This document shows positions 1-8,975 of a stretch of DNA of 64,000 nt, piece after piece. Each line of letters starts with the position of its first letter. Positions within the stretch are counted from its first letter, which is position 1. The DNA is from Calothrix sp. C42_A2020_038 (lineage in GTDB: Bacteria; Cyanobacteriota; Cyanobacteriia; Cyanobacteriales; Nostocaceae). The notes below the pieces were generated by a model that did not search any database, was not told the DNA's origin, and was given only the letters and a program-made list of their open reading frames with translations. Where the stretch lies: contig JACYLQ010000007.1 of the NCBI GenBank assembly GCA_015272395.1, forward strand, positions 124,001 to 188,000, in the 5' to 3' direction. The position numbers and the translations under genes are program-made.

Positions 1-396
1 GGACAAATGCTCGAAAATCGCAATATGTTAACGACTAATGCAACAGCTAGATTGTTGCATAGCATCGTTGGTGGGGTTGCTGTTTCAAGCGCACGCTCCC
101 AAGCAATGATGAAATTATTAAATCGCAACATCAAACCAGAACTTTTACCTCAAGAAGTTGAAGAAGATCAAGTAACAGGTTTTTTAGGTGCGGGACTTCC
201 TGAAAATGCTCAACTTTGGTCAAAAGCGGGATGGACAAGTCAGGTTCGTCATGATGCAGCTTATATAGAAATTCCTGATTTACGTCCTTATTTATTAGTT
301 GTGTTTACCGAAGGAAAACCCCAAGCGAAAAGTCGCGAAATTTTACCATTTATTTCACAAAAATTTGTTGAAGCAATTAGTGAGCTGAGTCTTTAA
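1..396 (+). CDS. Serine hydrolase / class A beta-lactamase-like protein, C-terminal part
   Basis: The reading frame is open from the first base of the window, so this is the 3' end of a gene whose start lies outside. The visible 130 or so residues contain the segment SKAGWTSQVRHDAAYIE. This resembles the KTG-box strand of class A beta-lactamase/PBP-like serine hydrolases, where KTG is followed by a beta strand and a conserved basic/aspartate region. Here the box reads KAG rather than KTG. The SxxK nucleophile motif would lie in the missing N-terminal part, so catalytic competence cannot be judged. Cyanobacteria carry several such hydrolases that are not resistance enzymes. The family call is by recognition of this one region, so moderately sure. 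Confidence 0.6.
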   Translation, partial: GQMLENRNMLTTNATARLLHSIVGGVAVSSARSQAMMKLLNRNIKPELLPQEVEEDQVTGFLGAGLPENAQLWSKAGWTSQVRHDAAYIEIPDLRPYLLVVFTEGKPQAKSREILPFISQKFVEAISELSL

Positions 397-685
397 GTTG
401 GGAATCTGAACTCTCGATTATCGCAGATTTTGACCCCCCAACCCCCCCTTAAAAAGCCAGGACTATTTCATTCGGTCTCAAACCAGATTTATCAAGATAG
501 TTAGCGAGGAAAATCCTAAGAGGTTTTATCCAACACCACGAAACTTTTGACACAGACTACTGGTTCATGTCAAAAGTTTTAGTGGGATAAAAAATGTCTT
601 GTGGGTCAGGCATTATTGCCTGAACACTGCATAGGCAGGGACACCTGTTCCACAACTTCCCAAAATTAATGACATGAACTACTAA
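397..685. other. Intergenic region with two hairpins between convergent genes
   Basis: No gene is seen. A long stem pairs AAACTTTTGACA (541-552) with TGTCAAAAGTTT (568-579), and the flanking CCAC/GTGG extends it. A second hairpin pairs TCAGGCA (606-612) with TGCCTGA (617-623). A C-rich run at 427-452 matches another at 41880-41912 and is a common kind of cyanobacterial intergenic repeat. The hairpins could end transcription from both sides, but no clean T-run follows them. Confidence 0.5.
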
Positions 686-1948
686 TCATAATTTTCCAAA
701 AACGTAGCGTGTTACCCAAAGTGTAAATAGGGGCAAACAAGTGATGTGTGCCCATAAAACTGCGATTGCGACTCCAATTATTGAAAATTTGGCGCCAATC
801 AATAGCGTAATACCGAAGATGGAAGTAAATATCACGTTCCAGCGCAAGTCTATATTGGGTTTTCCAATTGCGACAAGTAGCTGAGAAGCTGCATCCGCAA
901 AAGGTCGTGGAATTGCTGATAAACAAACTAGTATGATAATGGGAATCGCATTGACCCGGTTTTGCCCAAAAACTATGGGCACATACAACGGCGCCAAGCT
1001 TGATTGTAAAAGAACAAATGGGAAAATAATCAAGGCAATTATTTTCAGGCTATGAAAATAAGTTTTTTTGAACTTGTCAATCTCAGAACGAGCTGCACAT
1101 AAATGCGGTAATATTGCGGAACTAACTGCGTTAATAATACTGAGGCTGATTCCCAAACCAGCATTGAAACCGAAGAAATATATTCCTAGTTCTTCAACTC
1201 CCAAAAAATTAAAAACTATCAAGTAATCTAAATTATTTCGGAGAGTTTTAAATAAGCCTATAGCTAAAATATTTCTACCAAAAGTCCAAATAGAGTGCCA
1301 ATGTTTAGTTGTAAAACCTGTTTTGATTCGCCAGTTATTATATTTGGAGTAAATAATAGTTTCCATTGGAGCTATGAGTACTGCGGGCAGAGCAAATGCC
1401 CAAACTCCCATATCCAAGACAGCAAATAAAGCTGATAATACACTTGCTAAGGAAAATTGAATACTATCGGTAATCGCGATAATTTTAAAATGGTTAGCTC
1501 TTTGAATCAGAATTTTTTGAATACCACTAATCGGCCAAACTAAGTAAGCAATTCCCGATACACAAATTGGTAATACAACTTCAGGAGTATTTCTGACCCA
1601 GGAAATTGGGAATGCAATCAGGCATTGAATCACAAACAAACTACCAAACACTAACCAATTTAACCAGTATGCTGAGTCACATAATTCTTTTAACTCTTTT
1701 TCTTCGGCTTGAATTATTTTGGCGCCGAGACCCAAGTTACTAAAATTAACAGCGAACTCACGTACCATTAAAACTATGGCGCCCAAGCCATAATCATAAT
1801 CACTCAAAAACCTCGCCATAATTGCAACGAGAGCTAAACGGAAAACACGATAAATAATTTCCGCCAAACCTAACCAGCTAAGGTTACGTAAAAATTGGTT
1901 AGATAACTTTTTCTGAATTTGCCCAACTAGGCTTTGAATAACACTCAC
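686..1948 (-). CDS. Wzx-like polysaccharide flippase (MOP superfamily)
   Basis: This is a polytopic inner-membrane protein of 420 residues with about twelve hydrophobic segments and no catalytic motif. The N-terminal pattern (a Ser/Thr-rich helix, then RLALVAIMARFLSDYDYG) is typical of the Polysacc_synt/WzxC group of the MOP exporter superfamily. These proteins flip lipid-linked sugar repeat units across the membrane. The gene starts at a GTG and lies 109 bp downstream of the Wzc-like gene on the same strand, so the two probably form one transcript. The neighbouring polymerase and glycosyltransferases support a role in exopolysaccharide or capsule assembly. The substrate cannot be told from sequence. 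Three GGCGCC sites lie in the gene and a fourth overlaps its central part. Confidence 0.82.
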   Translation of the reverse strand: MSVIQSLVGQIQKKLSNQFLRNLSWLGLAEIIYRVFRLALVAIMARFLSDYDYGLGAIVLMVREFAVNFSNLGLGAKIIQAEEKELKELCDSAYWLNWLVFGSLFVIQCLIAFPISWVRNTPEVVLPICVSGIAYLVWPISGIQKILIQRANHFKIIAITDSIQFSLASVLSALFAVLDMGVWAFALPAVLIAPMETIIYSKYNNWRIKTGFTTKHWHSIWTFGRNILAIGLFKTLRNNLDYLIVFNFLGVEELGIYFFGFNAGLGISLSIINAVSSAILPHLCAARSEIDKFKKTYFHSLKIIALIIFPFVLLQSSLAPLYVPIVFGQNRVNAIPIIILVCLSAIPRPFADAASQLLVAIGKPNIDLRWNVIFTSIFGITLLIGAKFSIIGVAIAVLWAHITCLPLFTLWVTRYVFGKL

Positions 1949-2057
1949 TCACTTATTTTGAAAATATTAGGATTGGAAACATGGAATTGAAATTAGAACT
2001 ATAAAATTATACCTAACACTCATAACTAATAACTCCTAACTGTTTAATTCTGATTGA

Positions 2058-4370
2058 TCAATTTTCCAAATTGTTTGTAACCAGCCCTATAACTCCTATT
2101 TTTCCACCTTTTAACTCTTCTACTGCTTGTTTAAAGTTCGGACGAGATGCTTTACCAAGTCCAACTACAAGTAATATACCATCAGAGTTATTCGCTAGAG
2201 CATTAGTATCCAATCTACCTAGGAAATTAGGTGTATCATAAATAATCAAGTCAAAATGTGTCCGTGATAGCTCGACAAAATTATCCATCTGGTTAGAAGT
2301 AAATAATTTGTTGGGATTTGCTTTTGCTCTACCCGAAGTTAAAACATACAAGTTTTCCTCTTTGGGTAACTGCTGAACTGCCAAGTTGATATCTAAGCCT
2401 TGTGACAATACCTCACTCAATCCTTCTGTATTGGGTATACCTAGTTGAGTATGAAGCTGAGGATGCTGTAAATTAGCATCAACAAGCAAAACTTTTTGTC
2501 CAGCTTCTGCTGCGATTTGTGCTAAGTTGACTGCTACAGTGGTTTTACCTTCACCTGCTGTTGCAGATGTTATTGCGATTGTGCGAATTGGCATTTCTTG
2601 ACTCAGAGATTGAACGCGGTTGTAAAGCGAACAAAATGCTTGTGTGAAAACTGCATTTTTACTGTTTAGCTTCACAGCTAGGTTAGACTCTGCCAGGTTT
2701 TTATCCTTAACATTAAAGTCGATTACATTGCTAACTGCTGGAATCGGAACATTTCGACAAAATGGAATCGAGCCGATAATGGGTAATTTCCCTACACGCT
2801 TCACATCTTCTGGGTCGTGGAAAACATTTTTAAAATTCTCCAACAAAAATGCAGCCCCAGTGCCAAGAAGTAAACCTGCGATTCCACCAAGCATTAGATT
2901 TTGCGAGGATGGTGCTGAAACAGGAATTAGGCGACCCTTTTTGTCGCGCGGTAAAGTTGGAGGCATGATCACCTCCCAAGGAACCTCATGCTGTGCGACA
3001 TCAACTCGCAAAGCTTCTTGTCTAGCAAGAAGTTGATTATGGGTATCGGTAGCAATTTGTAAATCACGCTGTATATTGGTGTATTGACGGGCAACAAAAG
3101 GGTATTGTTTAATTTGTTCGTTCAGTTGAAACTCGGCTTGAGTTAAGGCCCGCAAACTTGCATCAAGTGACTGCATTTGATTGCTAGCATCGGCAAGTTG
3201 TTTCGTTAAATCGCGTCGTACTGTATTTTGATAGGTAACAACTTCATCAGGCAGGGTTACACTTCCTCGATTATTACCTAACGCTAACCGCTGTTCTTGT
3301 TCTAACAAAGGCAACAATTTTTGACGTTCTTCACGCAAGTTTCGCATTACCGGGCTTTCTTCTCGATATCGTACAGACTGGGCTGCTATTTGAGCATCAA
3401 TTTCGCTGATACGAGTTCGTATTTGTTGGTACTGAGGTGACTCACTCAATGCCGATGCTGCAATTGCCGCATTTTGTGACATTCCCAATTGGTTCTGTAG
3501 TGATGTGTATAGCGACCGTGCTTCTAAAAATTTACGCTCCGTTTCCAGGCGCTGTACTCTAATATCATCAAGGCGCCTCAATAATTGCTCACCTTGTAAC
3601 TGTGGGTTATAAAAACTGTAACGCTGTTGAAATGCTTGAAGTTGTGCTTGAAGTGTATTGACACGCATCTGTAGCTTCGGTATCTGCTGCTCAACAAATT
3701 TCATACCTTGTCGCAAATTCGTTTGCTGTTGTTCTATACTATACTTGCGATAGGCTTGAGATACTTTCTTCAAAACAGACTCTATTTTCTGAGGGTTTGC
3801 CTCGCGGTAACGTACTTCAATCACTCGTGACTCATCTTTACCTTTAGCAAGTCGCGTTATTGATAATGTACCTTCACGGTTAGTTGGTGCTTTACCCGCT
3901 ACATCTGCACCGACTAAGTGGTCATAGCTAATCTCTGGAAACTGGGTTTTTAATTCTTGGACGACTGGTTCTATTATCTTTGGACTCTTGAGTACTTCCA
4001 TCAAAGCGTTATAGTCTAACGCAGTCGTGTTGTGCCTAGTTATTTCATTTACGTTTTGTTGAAGTGTCTGAGATAGCAACTTCAAAAGTTCACTATCAGT
4101 AGTTTTCAAGGGTTCCACCATGATTTGAAACCGACCTTCGTATTTTGGCGCCCGCGTTGCAGACCAAAAAGCCGAAGTTGCAGCGACTGCTATTGTTACC
4201 CCAGCAATTAAAAATGCTTGACGACGAAGAACTCCGAAAGCATTTGTAAACACAGAGTTTTCTTCTTCAAATTCTGGCTTTTTCCAGACCCAAAAAGATT
4301 CACGTGCAGATGGATAGGAGTTTTTGAACCTTGATATGCCATTCTCTTTTGTTGGTATTTGTGTTCCCAT
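2058..4370 (-). CDS. Wzc/CapAB-like polysaccharide co-polymerase with BY-kinase-type ATPase domain
   Basis: This inner-membrane protein of 770 residues should control chain length and export of polysaccharide. A first membrane helix is at about 50-70. A long periplasmic coiled-coil region (about 190-440) follows the Wzz-type domain, a second membrane helix is near 490-515, and a cytoplasmic P-loop domain completes it. The Walker A motif SATAGEGKTT is near residue 600, and a Walker B-like segment LIIYDTPNFL is near 710. Two features are odd for a bacterial tyrosine kinase: the Walker A' segment reads LLVDANLQHPQ, lacking the usual DxDxR pattern, and the C terminus has no tyrosine cluster. It may therefore act as an ATPase co-polymerase without autophosphorylation. 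It probably heads the minus-strand arm of the polysaccharide cluster. Confidence 0.88.
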   Translation of the reverse strand: MGTQIPTKENGISRFKNSYPSARESFWVWKKPEFEEENSVFTNAFGVLRRQAFLIAGVTIAVAATSAFWSATRAPKYEGRFQIMVEPLKTTDSELLKLLSQTLQQNVNEITRHNTTALDYNALMEVLKSPKIIEPVVQELKTQFPEISYDHLVGADVAGKAPTNREGTLSITRLAKGKDESRVIEVRYREANPQKIESVLKKVSQAYRKYSIEQQQTNLRQGMKFVEQQIPKLQMRVNTLQAQLQAFQQRYSFYNPQLQGEQLLRRLDDIRVQRLETERKFLEARSLYTSLQNQLGMSQNAAIAASALSESPQYQQIRTRISEIDAQIAAQSVRYREESPVMRNLREERQKLLPLLEQEQRLALGNNRGSVTLPDEVVTYQNTVRRDLTKQLADASNQMQSLDASLRALTQAEFQLNEQIKQYPFVARQYTNIQRDLQIATDTHNQLLARQEALRVDVAQHEVPWEVIMPPTLPRDKKGRLIPVSAPSSQNLMLGGIAGLLLGTGAAFLLENFKNVFHDPEDVKRVGKLPIIGSIPFCRNVPIPAVSNVIDFNVKDKNLAESNLAVKLNSKNAVFTQAFCSLYNRVQSLSQEMPIRTIAITSATAGEGKTTVAVNLAQIAAEAGQKVLLVDANLQHPQLHTQLGIPNTEGLSEVLSQGLDINLAVQQLPKEENLYVLTSGRAKANPNKLFTSNQMDNFVELSRTHFDLIIYDTPNFLGRLDTNALANNSDGILLVVGLGKASRPNFKQAVEELKGGKIGVIGLVTNNLEN

Positions 4371-5043
4371 GAAAACCCGTGATTGATTGAAATGAATATT
4401 AATAGCTTTTATCTTCTACAAAAAGTTTATAAAACGCTTGCTCATGCAAGACTAAAGCACTGAAAAACAATTTTGAGATTGCTATCAACATCTGAATATA
4501 TACCGCTTACCAAAATAATATTACATCTTACAGGTATATTACAGACAAACAGACTCTTAAGGTCCGCAGAAGCAGCAATTTTAAAACTGCGCCTAACCCA
4601 CTTTCGTAATGATATGGAGTACATATACTTTTTTATCTCACATATTCCATGAGGCAATGCTTTTTAGGGGAAATGAATCAAAAATTTTCCATATCTTTAC
4701 GTTTCCTTAACACCATGCAGCACTTATCAGTGTGAAAATACCCAAAATTTACTTTCTTTAACACATTTTGTCAAATGTGTGATCAATTCAGCTTTACTAA
4801 AAGTTTGTAGGAGCATCTAAGGGATGAAGATTAAGTAAAGTCAATCCAAAACACTTACACTACAGTTATTCTTTTGAGAATATCAGTATAAGCCCAGGTG
4901 TTTGTAGCTTCAGTCCCACTCAAGTAAAAACATGACGGGCTAAATTGACACTTGCACTTTATGATACTGAAATGATAGAAAAATTACTTTTTCTCTCGAT
5001 ATTTTTCTCCTTACAAAATTAAAAGTATTCGAGACTCTGTCCA
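4371..5043. promoter_or_regulatory. Divergent intergenic region of the polysaccharide cluster
   Basis: These 673 bp separate the minus-strand Wzc-Wzx arm from the plus-strand Wzy-glycosyltransferase arm, so promoters for both arms should lie here. A TATGAT -10-like hexamer is seen around 4958-4963, about 80 bp before the plus-strand start, without a convincing -35. Short frames on the minus strand (for example 4442-4657) have no family resemblance and I treat them as chance. No operator was identified. Confidence 0.45.
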
Positions 5044-6402
5044 ATGATGTCAAGGAATCTACCAACAATTGTTGAAAAATTATTTGTAACGCTTTCGCTA
5101 TTCTTTTCTACAACTGCATTAATACCAGTTCTTTTGGATAGTGAAGAGGCATCGAGTGTACCAGCAGACCCTTATAGCCCTGTGCTATTTATGGGGATTT
5201 ATGCGGTTACTATACTGCTGATAGTAAAGCATTGGAAGAACTTTGAACGTGTGGTGCTAAATGATGTCTGGGTATGGTTACTTGTTGGAATTGCTATCGC
5301 ATCAATATTTTGGACGGTGGCGCCTGATATTACACCGCGTCGAAGTTTCTTGCTGTTGGGAACAAGTATATTTGGTATTTACTTCGCAATGCGCTTCAGT
5401 TTACGCGAACAATTAGAGTTACTTGCTTATGCCTGTGGACTAATCGTTGTATTAAGTTTTGTATTTGCTGTGGCATTACCATTTTATGGTGTGATGAGTG
5501 TCCAAGAAGGAGGTATTCACGCAGGTTCATGGCGAGGAGTTATGACACACAAGAATATCCTCGGTCGAGTTGTAGTGCTTAGTAGTTTAGTGTTCATGTT
5601 CACAGCAGTAGCGAAACCGATAGTAAGAAATCGGTATCAGTGGCTGTTCTGGGTCGGTTACGCTTTATCGGTAGCATTAATAGTACTTTGCACATCGAAA
5701 ACAGCACTGATTTCATTCCTAGTTCTGACTATCACATTCTTTTTGTATAGGTCGTGGCGCGCTCACTATTCTTACTTGATTCCTTTCATGATTACTGTTG
5801 TCTTGATAGTAGGAAGTGGAGCAATTTTGGTACTTGATAATTTGAATGTGATTGCGAGTGCAGTCGGGCGTGACTTGACATTAACAGGACGTACTGACAT
5901 CTGGGCAGTCATGCTTGACAAAGTTGCTGAACGCCCTTTTATTGGTTATGGGTTCAACGCATTTTGGCGTGATTGGAATAGTGAACTGACCGCAGAAGTT
6001 TGGCGCCTGCTAGCTTGGGAATGTCCATATGGGCATAACGGTGTAATGGACTTGCTTGTGGAATTGGGAATACCTGGATTAATCGCATTTATGTGCAGCT
6101 ACATAATTGCTTTGGTAAAAGCAATTCAACTGTTAAGAAGGACTCGAAATGTTGAGGGTATGTGGCATTTGATGTATTTAACTTATTTACTTATCTATAA
6201 CGTTAGCGAAAGTACCTTAGTGGCAACGAACAGTATTTTCTGGATACTCTACGTGTCAACAGCTTTTTCGTTGTCGGTAAACTTACAGCAGTCGAGAAGT
6301 CGCGAGTATGTGCCATTAGTGTCCAATCACAATTTGCAACAGGTCTACACTAGCGATGATTGGATAGAACTCGAAGCTTCAAACGAACAAAACTTTTCAT
6401 GA
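5044..6402 (+). CDS. O-antigen polymerase/ligase family protein (Wzy/WaaL type)
   Basis: This is a polytopic membrane protein of 452 residues with around ten to twelve hydrophobic segments. Motifs typical of the O-antigen ligase/polymerase family (Wzy_C) are visible in order: RGVMTHKNILGR, SKTALI, LTGRTDIW, GYGFNAFW and HNGVMDLLVELGIPGL. The His and Arg residues in these loops are those usually held to be functional. In this setting the likely role is periplasmic polymerisation of lipid-linked repeat units delivered by the Wzx-like flippase. It is the first gene of a plus-strand arm and ends 36 bp before a glycosyltransferase. Two adjacent ATG codons are possible starts; the first is given. 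Confidence 0.85.
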   Translation: MMSRNLPTIVEKLFVTLSLFFSTTALIPVLLDSEEASSVPADPYSPVLFMGIYAVTILLIVKHWKNFERVVLNDVWVWLLVGIAIASIFWTVAPDITPRRSFLLLGTSIFGIYFAMRFSLREQLELLAYACGLIVVLSFVFAVALPFYGVMSVQEGGIHAGSWRGVMTHKNILGRVVVLSSLVFMFTAVAKPIVRNRYQWLFWVGYALSVALIVLCTSKTALISFLVLTITFFLYRSWRAHYSYLIPFMITVVLIVGSGAILVLDNLNVIASAVGRDLTLTGRTDIWAVMLDKVAERPFIGYGFNAFWRDWNSELTAEVWRLLAWECPYGHNGVMDLLVELGIPGLIAFMCSYIIALVKAIQLLRRTRNVEGMWHLMYLTYLLIYNVSESTLVATNSIFWILYVSTAFSLSVNLQQSRSREYVPLVSNHNLQQVYTSDDWIELEASNEQNFS

Positions 6403-6438
6403 ATACCTAAGTAAATCACTAGAACAAAAAACTGCAAC

Positions 6439-7689
6439 ATGAAAATAACCTTAGTATGCCACGACATTCCTTATCCTGCGATTCATGGTGGTCGAGTAGA
6501 CATGTGGCGAAGGATAAAAGCTTTCTCACAGCTTGGTATTGACCTGCAAGTTATATGCTGGGTGAATCAAACTCCCAAAGCTGAAGATATTGCCCAAATC
6601 AACAGATATGTTCAACATCTTTGCTTAATTACTTACCAAAAAAGTATATTTTCAACTGTTTCTCAAATCTGTAATTTATTGAAATTTCCTTTAGAAGTTA
6701 CTTCAAGAATAGTTACTAGTAGTAAATTAAAGTCCTTGGTAACAGAAGTTGGTTTATTCTCTCCTGATGTAATTTGGCTTGATGGAATTCATGGTGGAGA
6801 AGTTGCTTTAGAGTTGAGTCAGCGATTAAATATACCTTTGATTTATCGCTCGCATAATATTGAATATTTGTATTATCAGAGATTATTTGCTTCTGCAACT
6901 GGTTTCGCTAAAATGAAAAGATTTTTATCGCAAAATCATATGGAGCAATACGAAAAACATATACTCACAAAAAGTACTTTATTCTATGATATTTCACCAG
7001 AAGATTTACGATTTTGGCAGTCTCAAGGTTTTACAAATGGACGTTATCTATCACCAATTGTAGAATTTGATATTCATAGTGATAATAATGATACTAATAC
7101 AGAAAGAAAGAATCCAGAATATGATATTGTTTTTCTGGGTAACTTATATTCTAATAATAACGTTGCTGGAATTATTTGGTTTTTAACCGAAGTTACGCCG
7201 ATACTTTTAGCAAAACTACCAAACACTAAAATTCTTATTGCTGGCGCCAATCCTGTGAAAAAAATCAAGAAACTTTGTCAACAGACAGGAGTAACTCTTA
7301 AAAGTAATCCAACTTCATCAACCGAAATTTATAATTCGGGACGTGTTTTTATCAATCCAGTTCTCACTGGTAGCGGTGTGAGTATTAAATCGGTTGAAAT
7401 GTTGGCTTTTAATAAACCCATCGTATCAACATTACAAGGCGTAGCTGGATTACCAGAAGTTGTCAAGGAATATTTTAATATTGCCGAAGATGCACAATCA
7501 TTTGCAGAACAAATTATCTATTTACTTTCTCAAACATCAAAAATATACTTTGATACATCATTGCTCAAATCTTTTTTTGGAATTCAGAATATTGAAAATA
7601 TTCTTAAAGAAATAGACTTTTTCATTAAACCTGAAAAAGCACAAGTATCTAATGTTTTGTCTGATTTTAAATCAGCTTTTATGAGATGA
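6439..7689 (+). CDS. Glycosyltransferase, GT-B fold (GT4-like)
   Basis: The protein has 416 residues. The N terminus MKITLVCHDIPYPAIHGGR is the Rossmann start with an acceptor-side glycine loop, as in GT4-type enzymes. A middle segment YRSHNIEYLYY resembles the RSHNIE motif of this subgroup. The C-terminal half carries a GT-B donor domain, with GSGVSIKSVEMLAFNKPIVST replacing the classical EX7E region (an E in VEMLA and downstream residues). It should transfer a sugar from a nucleotide-activated donor onto the growing repeat unit at the cytoplasmic face of the membrane. It sits 36 bp after the Wzy-like gene and 58 bp before the next transferase, in one apparent operon. The linkage formed is unknown. 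Confidence 0.82.
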   Translation: MKITLVCHDIPYPAIHGGRVDMWRRIKAFSQLGIDLQVICWVNQTPKAEDIAQINRYVQHLCLITYQKSIFSTVSQICNLLKFPLEVTSRIVTSSKLKSLVTEVGLFSPDVIWLDGIHGGEVALELSQRLNIPLIYRSHNIEYLYYQRLFASATGFAKMKRFLSQNHMEQYEKHILTKSTLFYDISPEDLRFWQSQGFTNGRYLSPIVEFDIHSDNNDTNTERKNPEYDIVFLGNLYSNNNVAGIIWFLTEVTPILLAKLPNTKILIAGANPVKKIKKLCQQTGVTLKSNPTSSTEIYNSGRVFINPVLTGSGVSIKSVEMLAFNKPIVSTLQGVAGLPEVVKEYFNIAEDAQSFAEQIIYLLSQTSKIYFDTSLLKSFFGIQNIENILKEIDFFIKPEKAQVSNVLSDFKSAFMR

Positions 7690-7747
7690 AATTTGAACAA
7701 GATTGAATCAAAAAATAACCACAGTAATCTATACATAATTTGTAAAT

Positions 7748-8926
7748 ATGAAAATTCTATATCTGACTACAGTTCTACCTAGCCAAAAAAGAACAGGTGG
7801 TGAAATTGCGTCTCAGACTTTCATCGAAGCACTAGAACGTGATGGACATGAAGTTACAGTTGTTGGCTACCAAAGATGTAATTCAAATATAGTCAAAACT
7901 AACGAAATAGTTGTTGATGTCAGAAATATTGAAACTCATAACTCCTATTTGTACCCAATTTTATGGATAGGTGATAGTTTACTTAAAAAACAACCTTACT
8001 CCAGTACAAAATATTATTCTCAAAAATATCTTAGAACTGTTATATCTCTTTTTGAAACAAATAATTATGATGTTATAGTTATAGACCACGCTCAAATTGG
8101 CTGGATAACTAACTTTTTAGTACATCATCAAATTTACAAAAAGTGCAAAATCATATTTATTGCTCATAACATTGAGCATGAAGTTTACTTATCTCAGTGT
8201 CATAGTGCCAAAAGTCATTTATCTAAGTATATTTACTTGCGCGAAGCAAATCTCATCAAAACTATCGAAGATAAACTAGCTAGTCTTGCTCACCAAGTTT
8301 GGACTTTTACCAAACACGATGCGAAGTATTTTTATGCTCTGAATCAGCAAACAAAAGTTTTTGATTTACCTTCTAGCTTAACTCCTTTGAACAAATTATC
8401 CCAACATCATGCTCCAATAAAATTTGATATTGGTCTTATTGGTAGTTGGACGTGGAAAGCAAATTTACTTGGTTTGAAGTGGTTTTTCCAAACTGTTTAC
8501 CCATGCTTACCAAAACATATATCGATACGTGTTGCGGGCAAAGGCGCTGAATGGTTGCGCGGAGAGTATAAAAATGTAGAATATTGCGGTTTTGTCCCCG
8601 ATGTGCAGGCATTTATGGCACAGGCAAGAGTTATTGCAATTCCCTCGATAGCAGGTGGTGGTATTCAAATTAAAACACTCGATGCGATTGCATCAGGTTT
8701 ACCGATAGTTGCTACTCCTGTTGCTTTGAGAGGAATTTTTGACTATCCATCTTTGGTGAAAGTCGCAGAAAAACCCGATGAATTTGCCTACAATTTGGTT
8801 GATTTGATAGAACTAAGTCGTTTTGAAGAGGTTCCTAGTAAGCTGATTGAGGAACGCTTTCACTGGTTGAACTCAAGGCAACAAAAGTTTTTGGCAAATA
8901 TTACAGGTGCAATTAATATTTTATAA
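7748..8926 (+). CDS. Glycosyltransferase, GT-B fold (GT4-like)
   Basis: This is a 392-residue enzyme of the same broad class as its upstream neighbour but not a close copy. It begins MKILYLTTVLPSQKRTGGE, with the glycine loop after the first strand. AHNIEHEVY around residue 140 matches the HNIE motif of this subgroup, and GGGIQIKTLDAIASGLPIVAT near 300 is the donor-binding region. The gene is third in the plus-strand arm. The presence of two related transferases fits a repeat unit with several sugars. The specificity cannot be assigned. Confidence 0.82.
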   Translation: MKILYLTTVLPSQKRTGGEIASQTFIEALERDGHEVTVVGYQRCNSNIVKTNEIVVDVRNIETHNSYLYPILWIGDSLLKKQPYSSTKYYSQKYLRTVISLFETNNYDVIVIDHAQIGWITNFLVHHQIYKKCKIIFIAHNIEHEVYLSQCHSAKSHLSKYIYLREANLIKTIEDKLASLAHQVWTFTKHDAKYFYALNQQTKVFDLPSSLTPLNKLSQHHAPIKFDIGLIGSWTWKANLLGLKWFFQTVYPCLPKHISIRVAGKGAEWLRGEYKNVEYCGFVPDVQAFMAQARVIAIPSIAGGGIQIKTLDAIASGLPIVATPVALRGIFDYPSLVKVAEKPDEFAYNLVDLIELSRFEEVPSKLIEERFHWLNSRQQKFLANITGAINIL

Positions 8927-8975
8927 ATTTGAAAAATCTTTGTAATTTTTTTGACTGAATCATTAGGGTTTTAAC

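Noticed and set aside
666-926. Minus-strand 86-codon frame overlapping the flippase gene
   Set aside because: It lies in another frame inside a well-supported membrane protein gene and has no motif or start signal of its own.
4442-4657. Minus-strand 71-codon frame in the divergent polysaccharide spacer
   Set aside because: No ribosome-binding site, no family resemblance, and it occupies the probable promoter region.
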